Positions 1-12,400 of a DNA stretch of 64,000 nucleotides are shown one piece after another. The number at the start of each line of letters is the position of its first letter. The stretch's first letter is position 1. Source of the stretch: Chloranthus sessilifolius (Eukaryota > Streptophyta > Magnoliopsida > Chloranthales > Chloranthaceae); assembly GCA_021018995.1 (NCBI GenBank), contig CM037591.1:4966001-5030000 (forward strand), given 5' to 3'. The position numbers and the translations under genes are program-made. A model generated the notes under the pieces. The model was not told the origin of the DNA, made no database searches, and saw only the letters and a program-made list of their open reading frames with translations.

Positions 1-2073
1 AAGGGGTTGACAGGGATGGTTGAAGGGCCATGGAATGGAACAAGGTCCACCACATTGAAAGTCATACTAATCCCAAATTCTGGCGAAAGATCTAAGATGT
101 AGGCATTAGAACCGGCACGCTTCAAGATCTGATAGGGTCCAATACCACGAGCTTATAACTTCTTTACAACTCCTTGCGGGAATCGCTCGGGTTTATTCCA
201 AACCATCACAAAATCACCCTCTTGGAATTCTTTGAACCGTCTATGAGAATTTGAAGAGAGCTTGTATTTTTCATTCTTTAAATTAATACTTTTCTTAATC
301 TCAGCATGTAACTCATGAATGCAATATGCAAAAGTGGATGCAGACTCAGATGACCTTTGATGAATGGACATTGGGAGAAAATCTGTGTGTTCTAGTATTC
401 GGCTTACCCTTCCACTGGATGAGGTATGCCTGATGTTTCTCAGATTGTGTTCTCCTTGCAGTCCAAGTGTTGTCAATTTTCGGTTTAACTTTCCACTTAA
501 GAAGATACTCTCGATATGCTTGGTGTGTCTTTACCTTAGTAACAAAATATGGATCTCCTAAAACTTTTTCATCTACCCTCTTCACATATTGTTCAGGCGG
601 GTATTTGGAAATCAATGAGTAGATAGGATTGGGCTTAGGTGGATGGGCATCAAGGAATAGGTCTGAAGGATTTATTGATAGACCTAAAAAAGGTGTACAT
701 GCGTCTAGAGACTCTATAGGCTCATGTGTAAGTGACACTACTGACACTAACGACTCTTGTGTGAATGATGCAAAGAGCACTAATGGCTCATATACTCTCG
801 ACTCGATTAACTCGTATGTACTCGCTTCAACCAAAACCAAAGATTCTGGAGTACTCAATTCAATTGACACTAATGGTTCTTATGTACCCAGTTCAATGGA
901 CTCATATGTATTCGACCCAATGGGCACCAACAAGTTGTGTGCGCCCAACTCTACGAGTACCAATGACTCATAGGCAAGTGGCTCGATTAGTTCAAGTGTG
1001 AGTGACTCAATATCACTACTCACAAGGGAAACAGAAGTCTCTTTAACACAAACTAGACTTTCATCAGCTTCTTCTATCTCCTCTTCACTCAGCACGGTAC
1101 TAGGGTTGTACACTTCTTCCACTTCCCTAGCTCCGGCTCCGTAGGACTCACTCTTTTAGTCAATAAATTCGGAGTGGAAAATTTTGTGAGGCATTGGTAT
1201 GCAAAGTGTCCAAACCCTTGACACTTAAGGCAATCAGGACACTTATCCGTCTTGGTTTTCAAACTCCTAAGAAGGTGACGGTGTGTTAAAGGAACATACT
1301 TTTCAATAAGTCTCACTTTCATGTCCTCCCATGTGGAGATGTGTTTATTTCGAAGATATTCAGTACGACGTTCTACGCGAGTCCAAAAAATTTTGACATT
1401 ACCCTCCAACTTTATTTTTGCTAGCCTAATTTTGTACTCATTTGGTACGTTATACCAATCAAAATATTCCTCTACCCAGACAACCACTCTACGAAGGTTT
1501 TGGGGTTTAACCATCCCTCAAAACTTGGAACCTCATTCCGAATAGATTTGAGAAACTTCTCGGCAGGGTCGTACTCGGGTTCACGATGATGAGGGTATCC
1601 CCTAACTCTAGTCTCATCACGATTTTTGGGACTTTGCCAAGAATTTAGAGTGTAGCGGTTACCTTGTTTGGCTAGTACCCTCTCATGGCGGATAAGGAGT
1701 TCACGGTGACGTGTAAGTGACCCATACATGATGCTTGCCACAAACACAACTCAGACACTACTAAAAAAGACACACTATGAACTAACAATGGATGAGAACT
1801 TTTGTCAAACACTAGGCGTGCACACTAATGAACACTAATGAAATAAAATGCAATAAGATTGAAATGACATGCAATTATGAAACCAAGTGATGCAAGACAA
1901 AAGTTAGACAAAGGCAGACTAAATTTAGACAAAAAAAAAATCAAACAAAAGACAGACGAAAATTGTAGATAAAAGCCAGACGAAAACTTTCAGACAAAAG
2001 TCAGACGGATCTGAAATACTAACTTTTTTTTTTAAATAAACCCTAAAACTAAACTGACGCTCTGATACCAATT
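1..2073 (-). mobile_element. Ty3/gypsy element interior, shortened derivative, cut by window edge
   Basis: Minus-strand interior of a gypsy-type LTR element; its 5' LTR is the next feature to the right. In element order it shows: a primer-binding site on the minus strand at about 2059-2070 matching the 3' end of initiator tRNA-Met (TGGTATCAGAGC type); a gag region (1747-1089) with capsid-like sequence followed by a zinc-knuckle-like CPDCLKCQGFGHFAYQC; a Ser/Glu/Leu-rich repetitive stretch (about 1120-640); and integrase C-terminal-like sequence with the motif EGDFVMVWNKPERFPQG near 240-165. I see no protease, reverse transcriptase or RNase H between gag and the integrase tail, so the middle of the element is missing. 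It looks non-autonomous and broken, with several breaks. Confidence 0.75.
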
Positions 2074-3148
2074 TGATGAGGGAACTTGCTAAATGCAATG
2101 TTAGGGTTGAGATTAGGATTAAAATTCATTCAAACAATTAATAAATAACAATTTCTCTTAACAAATTATCACGAAAAATTCTAGAAATCCAATTAGATGC
2201 TTTAATTCCAGCCCAAAATAGCGTTACTTTCGTGTACGTTTTCTATCGCGGATCTAGAAGACTAGAGTTCTTATGAACGGCTAGATCTCCGATAGTTTTA
2301 GGGTTCTCTCGATACCAAACGAAAATAAAAGGCTAATAAAATTAATGATGAACAAAATATTAATTTTGAATTTTATGAAATAAATAAAATAACTAGAGCT
2401 ACGCTACTTACGCAAACCGTAGATCTAAAAAAGATAGAGATGAAAGAAAAGTTGGCCTCGCACCAAACCGCCAGCGGGAATCGAAGAATTACTCTCCGTT
2501 TTGAAAGAATCACACCCTCACGAAAGTTTAGAACTCTCAATTTTGCATAAGCAATTTTCATTAACCAAAAACTAATAATAAAAGTATTTACAAGCCTTTA
2601 AATAGGCTAACCAATGCATAAAATTAGAAATCCTAATATAACTCTAATTCCTAATAAAAGAAATATCATAATTCTTCTAAAACAATGAAGTCCTAAAACA
2701 ATAAGGAAACTAATCCTATTTCTAATAAAAGAAATAACTCTGACTTTTTAAAATAAAATAATAAAAGAGACTAATCCTAATTCAATTAGGATTCTTGAAA
2801 GTCGTCACTTTATGTGCAACTTCTGAAAACTGACCATAACTTCTTCAATACTTGTCGGAATTGCACGTTTTTTGGCTCGTTGGAAAGCTACTTCGATAAG
2901 CTTTCAAATATGACCAATTTCACATCAATCCGACTTTATTTAATACTTCAAAATAGGCCAAACATAAAAGTGAGGCATTGAAAGTTGAAGACCCTAATAA
3001 ATTTTGGATTTTCTTCTCTCTGATCAAACGGGTCTTTAACGGGCCTCTTTTTTTTTTAAAAACCCATTCGTGGGTCCACTTTTTCTTTTGACGTCTCCTC
3101 TTTATCCGACCACGATTCAAACAAGTGGATCTAAAATACGCATCATCA
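2074..3148 (-). repeat. 5' LTR of the gypsy element
   Basis: On the plus strand this block starts TGATGAGGG and ends GCATCATCA, so the ends are short inverted repeats (TGATGA/TCATCA). It lies 3 nt from the minus-strand tRNA-Met primer site, where a 5' LTR should be. Length is about 1,075 bp. The outer boundary is inferred from the inverted termini; the partner LTR lies beyond the left edge, so it cannot be checked here. Confidence 0.65.
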
Positions 3149-3522
3149 TGCTTGATACTCTCCCCCTTCTTGTCTTTGGCTTGGCAGGGCCCTTGCTTTC
3201 AAGCCTAGGAGGGTGCTTTTTGAAGGGTGGCTATTTACACTACTCATTGGGGGATTTGGCTCGAAAGGAATGCGCGAGTTTTCAACCAGATTCGTAGATC
3301 CATTGGGGACACTCTGAAATCCATTAAAGATCTGATGTGTTTTTGGGTGTCAATGGCCCCCGTGATGGCCTCAAATAGAGCTCGTGGCTCGCTATATTAG
3401 CCCCTTTTTGTTTTTGGTTTCTTCTGTTTTTCTGTTTCTCTATTCTTGTAGGCTTCGGCCCTTGGTTTCCAGCTCCTCGCTGGTTTTTTAATGGAATTCT
3501 CCTTACCGATCAAAAAAAAGAA
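3149..3522 (+). mobile_element. 5'-truncated L1-type LINE, 3' end only
   Basis: This is the last few hundred bases of a plant L1 LINE. The reading frame at about 3249-3399 encodes WLERNARVFNQIRRSIGDT, the motif that closes plant LINE reverse-transcriptase proteins, then a stop and a T-rich 3'UTR ending in an A run (3512-3521). A related LINE with the same tail plan is at 38410-39718. The left side abuts the LTR end, so either the LINE is strongly 5'-truncated or the LTR element landed in it. Confidence 0.7.
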
Positions 3523-4764
3523 ATAGGTTGATAGTGATCGACCTCTTCCCACATACTCTGAAGGGTGGTGTAATACTCCCTCATAAAAGAATCACCATGT
3601 TTACACTCGGGAGTCATTTGCATAAGTTGATAAATAGGTGTTATCATGCTCAAAAGGTGTAACGGTATCAACCAACTTACTCCAAAGCTTGGCGGCAGAG
3701 ACAGAGAAAATAAATGTTGATATAAGGAATCCATGAAATTGATGAGCCATCTTAAAATGATGGCATTGTCCGAATACCATTTTTTAGCATCACTTACACT
3801 AGTTTTCGATCGTGGGGTAGTTTCAAAAAGAATCCCCATCTTCATCCGACTTTGTACTTATAGGGTAAGGGCAAGTTTCCATTCCAAACAGTTAGTAGAA
3901 TTCAACTTAATGGAGGTAATCCATGTGGGCAAATTTCCCAGGCTCATAGATTTATACACTCAGCCATAATATCAACAGAACACTTCTACAGTTCTACCCA
4001 ACAGTTTGAGGGCAAAAAAGACTTAGAATGGTGAAAAAGCATGCCACTGATGCAACCTAAACTGTGGAAAACCAACGTAATCAGCATGATGAGACTGGGA
4101 AACACAAATTAAAGGCCACTGGAACTGAGACATACATGTTCCACAATCCACGAGACAGTTAGGATGCTCAAAAAAGCATGAAAAACAATAAAACCAAGGG
4201 GTATTCTCGGCGATATTCATCACATCTCTCTCGGGTCTCCATGAAACTTCACAAAAATGGATTCAAAAGATTTCTAAGGGAAAATCAAAGTTATTACATA
4301 CCTTCTTCACAATCAGAGGGGCTTTGATGTGATGAAAAAAGCCAAAATGATATATTTGAGCCGATGAAGCATGAACACAAGATCCCTTCGAAAGTCACAT
4401 TAGTCTACCTCAAATCAAATATGCCAAGAGAGAGATGGATAAATCCAAGTGGTCCCGGATTCAGATCAAATGGAGGTCAAACCCTCTGATCTGTTGATGT
4501 CAGCATATGACCTCAGCATGCTGAGATCAGCTGAGATAATTACGTGGAATTCCTTGAAGCCTGCTCATAGGTTAGGCTATTATACCAAGTTGAACTTTAG
4601 GGCTTTTTATGGTTTAGGTTAGTGGTATTAGGGTTTGGAAAGATGGTGTTAGGTTTAGGGCTAGAGAAAGAGAAGAAGAGAGGAGAGATAATTAGAGAAG
4701 GCTTAGTGAGTTAGAGGGCCCCCACTAGCATTTATATTAAGTTATAGTACATACTAACAATGAG
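3510..4764 (-). mobile_element. Ty1/copia fragment: LTR part, leader and gag
   Basis: Minus-strand copia fragment. The reading frame 3845-3510 encodes a gag-like segment (KKWYSDNAIILRWLINFMDS near its start), typical of copia gag just after the N-terminus. A degenerate tRNA-Met-type primer site lies near 4575-4588. The pyrimidine-rich sequence to its right (minus-strand view) resembles the R-U5 part of the LTR at 6333-6535. The LTR piece stops near 4764, where plus-strand RNase H sequence begins; the gag side stops at the LINE tail. Old, with several breaks. Confidence 0.6.
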
Positions 4765-5118
4765 TTTATGCATGCTCCTCATATGGTCGTTGGACAACAG
4801 ATTATCAAATCCAACCCGGGTCGTGGATTTGTTTATCACTCACATGGTCACCTCCATATTTCAAGATACGCAGATGCTGATTGGGCTAGTGTTATTACCG
4901 ATAGACGATCTACTTTAAGATATTTTGCCTTTCTTAGACGCAAGTAGGTTGCTTGGAAGAGCAAGAAACATGTAGTTTCTCACTCTAGTGCTGAAGCAGA
5001 ATAACATGTTATTGCTCATGGAGTATGCGAGATGCTATGGCTTCGTTCACTTAACATGAAGCGTGCATTTCCCATTAGTGGTTCTATGCCTCTTCATTGT
5101 AATCATGAAGCGGCTGAA
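4765..5118 (+). mobile_element. Ty1/copia RNase H fragment
   Basis: The plus strand encodes a stretch typical of the copia pol C-terminus: a FMHAPH-like lead-in, then ISRYADADWASVITDRRST, a SSAEAE-like segment and MLWLRSL. It is opposite in strand to the copia gag/LTR piece on its left and runs into hAT transposase sequence near 5118. It is an isolated, broken fossil with no LTR of its own in view. Confidence 0.75.
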
Positions 5119-6047
5119 AAAATTGCATCATCTTGCACTACAGAGAACGTTGCAAAATGATGTGCACAAGTACCGGATGATGTATCGTTAAAGATTAAGA
5201 AAATGTGAGAAGGCATAGACAGAAACCAAAGAAATGTTTAATAGAGGTGGTGATAAATAAGATGACAAAGTTCAAATTGTTGATAGGAAGGGAAAAAGAA
5301 AGATTGCTGCTTTTTTTTAATGAAAGGGAAGAAGCAATCTACATTAAATGAAATCTGGAAAAGGAAGTTAGATAGAAAGCATGTGAGGTATGTCACTTTC
5401 TGTATGCGAGTGATCTACCGTTGATTATGGGAGAGTTCATTTTTCAACTCAATGATGGAAGTTATATGCATATTTGGGAAATGGTTAAAGCTTCCTTCTT
5501 ACATGAAGCACGAAATACTTTTTTGAAAAAAAAAAAAGGAATGACATCCAAAGTAGGAAAATATAGACTTGAATGAAGACTAGTTGAACTATTATGTTCG
5601 ATGGTTGGACGAACAAAAAGTAACATTCCATCACTAATTATTGGTGAACAGCCCTAAGGGGCTGTATTTTTTAAATCAATTGATACTTCACAAATTTTTA
5701 AGAATGCTGAGATTTATTTGCTTGATGAAGTTGTCGAGGAAGTTGGTGAGGATTATGTTGTTCAACATGTAACAAATAGTGCAACAGCATCTGTGAAGGT
5801 TAGAGAGTTGTTAATGGAGAAGAGTAAGAAGTTATTTTGGTCTGCATGTGCAGCTCACTACTTTGATTTAATACCGAGTGATATAAGAGAATTGCCTACT
5901 CATAAAGAAATTGTACCTACGTCAAAGACAATTACAGTTTATATAAGAGAATTGTGTACTCATATAGAAAAGAGAGAAAAGTCATTCAATCTCCTTATTA
6001 TATTTTGTTTATTTTTTATAGTTGGTGATAAGTTGTATTTAGACTAG
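5119..6047 (+). pseudogene. hAT-superfamily transposase fragment (DUF659 type)
   Basis: Plus-strand remains of a plant hAT transposase. The order matches the family: a segment like VPDDVSLKIKKM (about 5167-5205) after the N-terminal zinc-finger region, a low-complexity linker, then the DUF659 catalytic-core segment, best kept in the open frame 5718-6047 with VGEDYVVQHVTNSATASVK and CAAHYFDLIPSDIRELPTHK. The conserved CAAH and the following Asp are visible. Many in-frame stops upstream of 5718 show it is dead. No terminal repeats or target duplication were found. The last part (about 5970-6047) departs from the family and may be intronic. Confidence 0.75.
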
Positions 6048-6332
6048 CGGGTGTGTTAATAGTATCTTTGGGGGTGTGAGTAGTGTAATCACTTATTCTT
6101 TTTCCTGTTTTTGGTTACTCCGTAATCTGAGATGTATTAGACCCATATATATATTACCAATGCCTTGGGAAGAGTGCTCAAGCAACTCAACCCTAATTTC
6201 TCTTCTCCCTACACTTCTCCCTCATCTAACCCTAGCCCCAATCCACCCTAGCAAATTTAACTTTTATTGCTCAATTGATATTGGTTTTGGAAAAAAAGAT
6301 TGAGAACAGATGTATTGTGTTGATATTTGAAT
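6048..6332. other. Non-coding spacer between hAT fragment and copia element
   Basis: No credible gene. The stretch has CT-rich and CCCTA-rich sequence (6180-6250) like the R-U5 end of a copia LTR, so it may be a decayed LTR piece. The last nine bases (6324-6332, TATTTGAAT) recur just after the copia element on the right and are its likely target duplication. Confidence 0.4.
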
Positions 6333-6535
6333 TGGGTTATATGTGTGTTTGTGTTACGAGTCATGTACGTAGTGCGTAGTTCATTAGATGTTAGATTTAG
6401 TGGTCTGTGCTATATAATATAGGTATGTGAGTTCTAAGTATTCTATTAATATAAAGGTTAGTAGGGCTACTCCAAACCCTGACTTCCATTTTAACCTCTC
6501 TCTCACAAACCCTAATCATTGCCACTAAAGTCAAG
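6333..6535 (+). repeat. Left LTR of the copia element
   Basis: About 203 bp, followed within a few bases by the tRNA-Met primer site. It shares with 10483-10693 the run GTCATGTAC(G/A)TAGTGCGTAG and the CT-rich end before AATCATTGC. Confidence 0.85.
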
Positions 6536-9500
6536 TTGGTATCAGAGCAACCCACCTAAGAGTGTGTTGTAGACATCGCCATCTCCCTTGCTAACATCAA
6601 CGAGCTTTATTGAAGTCGTGTTGACATCACGTTGACATCAGGTGGGTCAACTTTTAACCAACCTATATTGCTTCGGGAGTACCACAGGATCATTTTTGTC
6701 TTCTGTTATCGGTTTGAGGACTGCAACCTTGATTTCCGTGAATATCTTTCGTGTTGAAGGGTTTGACAGTTTTTGGAGGTTTTGACCATTTTCTCCATCT
6801 TTTTCATCGATTCTAGTTTGGATTAGAATCCTCTTGTTCTTAGAAACTTTTTGATACCCTATTTGCATAGTTTGTTGAGAATTGATGAAAATATGGTATT
6901 TTTCCAGTTTCCCAAAAATCAAGTATTTTACAGGTTTCTTGGGCTTCCGCTGTTTGTGATGCTTTTCGACAAGAACTTCCACATCGTTTCGGATCGGTTT
7001 TATACCAGAGATCTATCGAATATATTCTTGTGTCATTTGAATCAGTTTTGAATCTTCTACGACAATTTTTCGATGTTTTTTCACACTTATTTCCATATTC
7101 TTTAGTGTGATTTATACCCAAATACTGTGGATAATTCCCACTGCCTTCTAGGATATACTGAAGCTATCTTCTTCTCGTTTATAATGTGGATGCTCTCTTT
7201 CCCGCAATATTGATTTTTCCCCTTCAAAATGGAACCAAAATCCAATATTTCTCTTCATTCCTCCGATACTAATGCTAGTGATGTTATTACTAGCACAAAA
7301 TTAAATCGACAAACTTTCCTTTCATAGTCTTGGGCCGTAAAATTGTACTTGGGCAGTCATAGAAAATGGGGCACATTCTTGAATCCGTTACGAGACCTCC
7401 TTCGGATGCTACATTTGCACAATGGGTGATACACAACTATATTGTGTTAAGCTGGCTGTTGCCTCGATGGAGAAGCCCACTTAAATTTTGTACATGTTTC
7501 ATGAGATGATAACATAGGTATGGGATGCATTGACTCAAATGTATACCCATTCAAGAACAATACAAGGATCTATCAGTTGCTTTGAGAGGTCTCCTGTGCA
7601 GGGCAGGGCAATCAAACGTTTTCAGAGTTTCGGATATCTAAAAATTCGATGAGATGAGGTTGGTCAGTATGAGTCACCATCCGAGTATCCTGGTGAGAGC
7701 TCTAGGCTTGCAACCTGTCGACTAGAGTGCCAGCAGATTTATTATTTTTTATAGGACTTCGGCCACAGTTTGACCAGCTCAGATTGCAGATTTTAGCCCC
7801 TGAACCTCTTCCTCCACTGCGGACAGTCTATGCTACGATTGATGGTGATGAGTATTGTCATACTCTTATTGTCACTCCCTCGTCTACTCATGCTGAGCAT
7901 AATGCTCTTGTTTCTAATACTCAGGGTCGGGGAATGGAAGCCGTGGGGGACGTGGGGGATGTTCTGGTGGATGTGAGGGTCGCGGAGACTCTCTTACTGT
8001 ATGCTCCTTTTGTTTTAGAGCAGGGCATGATCACTCCAACTGCTTCAAGTTGCATGGCTTCCCTCCTCGACAGGGGTCTTCATCTGCCCATGCTGCAAAT
8101 GCCTCTGAAACTGCTGGTCATGGATCTACTTAGGGATCCTTTTCCATAGAGCCGGTTGTTGTTGATGCCCCCTTATGACCTTGTTTCCCTCTGTGTTGAG
8201 CTCAGTGATTTGTGTGGACGGCTGCAGGCGCCCCAGCCTACTTCTTCTCCCACCAAGTACCTTGTGCCTATCATGCAGCCATGTCCATGTCATTCACATC
8301 TTCTCCCTGGCTCATTGATTCAGGTGCTTCTGATCAGATGACGGGTGAGTCACATTCATTTTCTTCTACCATCCCTCTCATCTCCTAGGCAGGTATGCAC
8401 TTGTTTTATTCAAGATCTGCGACCCAACGACATAAGTTTGATGATAAATCTATTAAATGTGTGTTTTGGGGATACAATGGATCCAAAGGATATAGGTGCT
8501 ATGGCCCCCGGTCTAAGAAATTGTTTAATACAATGGATGTATCCTTCTTTGAGGATACATCTTATTTTTCTGATTCGGCTCCTGCTGCTGCTCCTGAGGT
8601 GCCAGCTGTTGTGCTTCCTAGGCCTATGCATCACACTCCTGCAGAATCTAGTCCTCCTCGTGATCGCTTGCCTATACAGTTCATCGATCAGCGTCGTAGC
8701 TGGTCTATGCCTCCTCCACAATCCCCAATGTCAGCGACCCACTCGGAATTTATTAGTTCAGATAGACGTGCACCTTCTCCTCCTTTGGATTCTTCCATAC
8801 TATTCTACCTTCTATTACTAATGATATTTTCATTCCTATTGCTCTTCGTAAAGGAAAGAGGAGTTGTTACCTCTTTTCGTGTTGCTAAGTATGTTTCGTA
8901 TCGGAGTATCTCTCATTCTTATCAAGCCGACCTTGAAAAGGAATCGACTGTCTCCATTCCTCGTTCTGTTGGAGAAGCTCTTAAACTTCCTTCATGATAT
9001 GCTGTTATGGCTGAGGAAATGGCAGCGCTTGAGAATAACAAGACTTGGGAACTTGTTGATCCTGCTCCAAATAAGCGTGAATGGGTCATTGCTTCTAAAC
9101 TTCATGAAGCTGGGACAGTTGAAAGATACAAAGCTTGTCTTGTTGCCAAGGGTATTTACCCAAGTTCCTGGTCTTGAGTTACTGCCACCTTTGCCCCATT
9201 GGCAAAGCTCACTTCTGTATAGGTTCTTATATCTTTGGCAGTCTATCATCATTGACCCTTGTACCAGTTAGACGTCAAGAATGCTTTTCTTCACGGTGAC
9301 ATAAATGAGGAGGTCTACATGGCTCCTCCTGGATATCAGTTTCAGGGGGAATTCTCTGGAAAGGTTTGTCGTCTTCTCAAATATATTTATGGTCTGAAGC
9401 AATCTCCCAGGACTTGGTTCCTTAGTACAGTACTATTGTTCTTGCCATGGGCTTTGTGTGATGCCATAGATTATACTTGCTTCACCCATACTGGCAAGGG

Positions 9501-10482
9501 TGATGTGTGCACTACATTGTCAGTGTGTATATTGATGATATCATCATCACTGGAGATGATTCTGATTTTATATCTTGTGTGAAGACTGGACTTAGTTGTG
9601 CATTTGAAGTTAAGGACTTGGGTCACCTCAGGTTCTTCCTTTGTATTGAGATTTCTAGATCATCTCAGGGTCTCTCCTTATCTCAGCGGAGATATGCACA
9701 TGAGCTATTGCGGGAAACTAGCATGCTAGAATGTAAGTTTGTCAAGTCTCCCATGGATCCTAAACATCAACTACATGTAGATATTGGAGATCTCTTAGCT
9801 AATCCTTCAAAGTATTAGGCTCGTTGGTCGCCTCATGTACCTTACAAACACTCGTCCGGGTCTCACCTTTGCAGTGTCATTGGTTGCACAATTTATGCAT
9901 ACTCCTCACCTTGTTGTGGTTCATCTCATTTTACATTATATTAAAGCCTCTCCTGATCTTGGCCTATTCTATGGTGATGTGGGCCATTTTTCTCTTACTT
10001 GCTACAGTGATGATGACTATGTTGGTGTTCCTACAGATCGCCGCTCTACTTCAGGTTACTGTGCTTTCATTGGCGGCAATCTTGCAGTGTAGAAGAATAA
10101 GATGTGGGATGTCATCTCCATATCTAGTGTTGAATCTGCGGAGCGAGCTATGGCTCATGGAACTTGTGAACTTTTATGGCTGAGATCTCTCCTTACTGAG
10201 CTAGGCTCTCCTCCATCCATTCTCATGCCACTACATTGTGATAACCAAGCTGCCATTAATATTGCTGGTGACTCGGTTCTACGTGAGAGGACCAAACATA
10301 TTGAGGTGGATATTCATTTCATTCGTGAAAGATTCAAGTTGGCCTCATAGATACCCCCCAGTTTCCTCTTCTCAACAAATGGCCGATGTCTTTTACTAGA
10401 TCCCTTGGTCCTACTCAACTTCAAGATATTCTTTTCAAGTTGGGGATGATGAATATCTATGCACCAGCTTAACGGAGGGTAG

Positions 10483-10693
10483 TGGATTATATGTAAGTGT
10501 TACGGGTCATGTACATAGTGCGTAGTTCATTGGGTGTTAGTATTAATGGCGTGTGCTATGGAATATTAAGTGTGCGAGTTGTAAGTATTCGATTAATATA
10601 AAGGCTATTAAGGCTACCCCAAGCCCTAGTTAACTCTCTCTCTCTGTCTCCTCTTACCAAACCCCAACCTTAATCATTGCAACTAAAATCAAG
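10483..10693 (+). repeat. Right LTR of the copia element
   Basis: About 211 bp, preceded by a purine-rich tract and followed directly by TATTTGAAT, the same nine bases that precede the left LTR. Confidence 0.85.
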
Positions 10694-10702
10694 TATTTGA
10701 AT

Positions 10703-11640
10703 CTAATGTGCTAGCATCAAACACTCAATAACAATGAAACTATCGACCTGTGACTTGTGAGTTTCAGGAAATAGAACAGGAGTCAACGGAAACAATGCCC
10801 AATAAGATAGAAATAATGAATCATAAATAGAATTCATATTCAAATTCTATAGATAAAATAATCTAATATGCATTAAATTACCCATAATGATAGAGAAATA
10901 AAATATGTCCTCATGATTTATTTCATCTATTTGATGGTAGCATGGTGCGCCTATTAATGGGAATAAGCATCATGTGAGGTGGAACTTGTTAATGTACATG
11001 TCAAGTGTTATTGGTTTGTATATATAGGACTTAATGCTAACTCAAGTGTTATTGGTTAGTATATATAGGACTTAATGCTAACCATTAACACTATTTTGAA
11101 GTATTTAAAGGTCTAGGGGTATTTCTACCATTCTAAGTTTATTCTAACCAGTGGCACGCATGTAAATGTTTTAGATATCACAAATACTATAAAAAGGAGA
11201 GGACGCGCGAGAGTAAACCATGCACATCTTCTCTCTCCTCTCTTTGTGCACTCTCTTTTCTCTCTTCCTTGCATTTTTCTCTCTCATTATATCATCTTTC
11301 TCTGCAACTTGTTTGTCCATTTTCTTTTCTTTTGTCATTGAGAAAACTCCTCTTCTTGTCTTTTTCCATAACTAAGTAATTAAATTCAACTACTGTTTAA
11401 GAGAGTTTCATGAAGGTGTAACTCAACTAAAGGAAACTTCGGCAGAAAAATCAGGTCAGACAACAGGTTTGTGAATCAGTTCCCAAGAAGACAAGGCTAT
11501 CCATGAGAAAGCATCCAGAAACTGGTGAAGGAAAAAAAAAAACCCATGAAGTACCACAAAGGAAGAAGTTAATTCTTCTTCAATGAGAATACATGAAGAA
11601 GCCAAATTTATTTTAGATGAAGATATATCAAAAGATGATG
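10703..11640. other. Non-coding stretch with 41-bp tandem duplication and TATA-like site
   Basis: No credible gene. A unit starting TCAAGTGTTATTGG is duplicated head to tail at 11001 and 11042 (period 41). A TATA-like CTATAAAAAGGAG near 11188 is followed by a long CT-rich leader-like stretch (11225-11300), as in an LTR or a transposon promoter. It may be the 5' part of the hAT remnant that follows; that is a guess. Confidence 0.4.
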
Positions 11641-12400
11641 ATGATATAGAGAAGATGATATCTAGGCAACATAGCGTGTGGGCCACCTGGCAGCAGAGGA
11701 GAGCACAAAGTTGATGGTGAGAGCATGAAGTTGATGCCAGTTTTGTTAGTGGTGGTGCTGAGATTGGGAATGTATGCCGCTAAGGTAATACAAGATAACA
11801 ATTACAGAGGTAGGGAGAACACGGAGAGAGATTTTGATATAGATCTCATGGAGACTCATTTGTCTATAGATTAGAAACTGCTAATCAATAAAGGCTGAGA
11901 GGTTCACTCCTAAAACAGAGATGACTAAGACAAAGTTGACAATAAAATTTTCCCACTATAATTAGATTGTTGCAAATGCAGAGCTTTCGCATTCTTTCAG
12001 TTGATCATAGATTAGACACCATTATTCAGGTGGTCACGAAGTGAAGGAGCCTTCACCATACGAACTTGTCAAGCCTATCCTTAATGATGCGATAGATGAC
12101 CTAAAGTAATATATTCAAACTTTAAAACAGATTTGGGAGAAAGGTGATGCACTGTTATATGTGATGGATGGAAAAAATCCTATTAAGAGATTCACAATCA
12201 ATTTTCTAGTACATTGCAATCTTGGTACCATCTTTCATAAGTTGGTTTATCCATTTGCCTACATCTATGATGCACAGTATATATTTGGTCTCGTTGATTA
12301 GATGGTTGACAAGATTGAAAAGAAATTTATACAAGTATCACTAATAACAGAGTTAATTTTAAGGCAGCTGAGCAGCTTCTAATGTAAAAAATGAAGCACC
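11640..12400 (+). pseudogene. Second hAT transposase fragment
   Basis: Plus-strand remains of a hAT-type transposase. The clearest part (about 12145-12300) reads TINFLVHCNLGTIFHK and, a little later, PFAYIYDAQYIFGLVD. These match the start of the DUF659 core, where plant proteins have a Gly-Trp-Thr-like motif followed by TLINFLVxxxxGxxFxKSVD. Several in-frame stops show it is dead. It is a different copy from the fragment at 5119-6047: its best part lies upstream, in family order, of that fragment's best part. It ends about 60 bp from ATG13 exon 2, so it lies inside that gene's last intron. Confidence 0.6.

Larger units (their letters stand above)
6333..10693 (+). mobile_element. Old Ty1/copia retrotransposon with both LTRs
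   Basis: Plus-strand copia element of about 4.36 kb. LTRs: 6333-6535 and 10483-10693, both starting TGG(G/A)TTATATG; by eye they are roughly 80 percent alike, so the insertion is old. The primer site TTGGTATCAGAGC (tRNA-Met) follows the left LTR. Order of parts: gag-like sequence (about 7370-8115), an integrase end piece with CVFWGYN and KGYRCY (8395-8560), reverse transcriptase (about 8990-9800) with [18 protein letters not shown] and [11 protein letters not shown], and RNase H (9835-10350) with CDNQAAINIA and KHIEVDIHFIRER. A polypurine stretch (about 10472-10482) precedes the right LTR. The integrase is much shorter than usual. The element is broken many times over. TATTTGAAT flanks it on both sides. 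Confidence 0.88.

Noticed and set aside
4023-4223. 66-codon minus-strand ORF with several Cys
   Set aside because: It lies in the leader of a copia fragment; the Cys spacing fits no known finger and no homologue is recognised.
6647-7121. Overlapping minus-strand ORFs of 111 and 93 codons
   Set aside because: They lie antisense in the leader of the copia element, overlap in different frames and show no family features.
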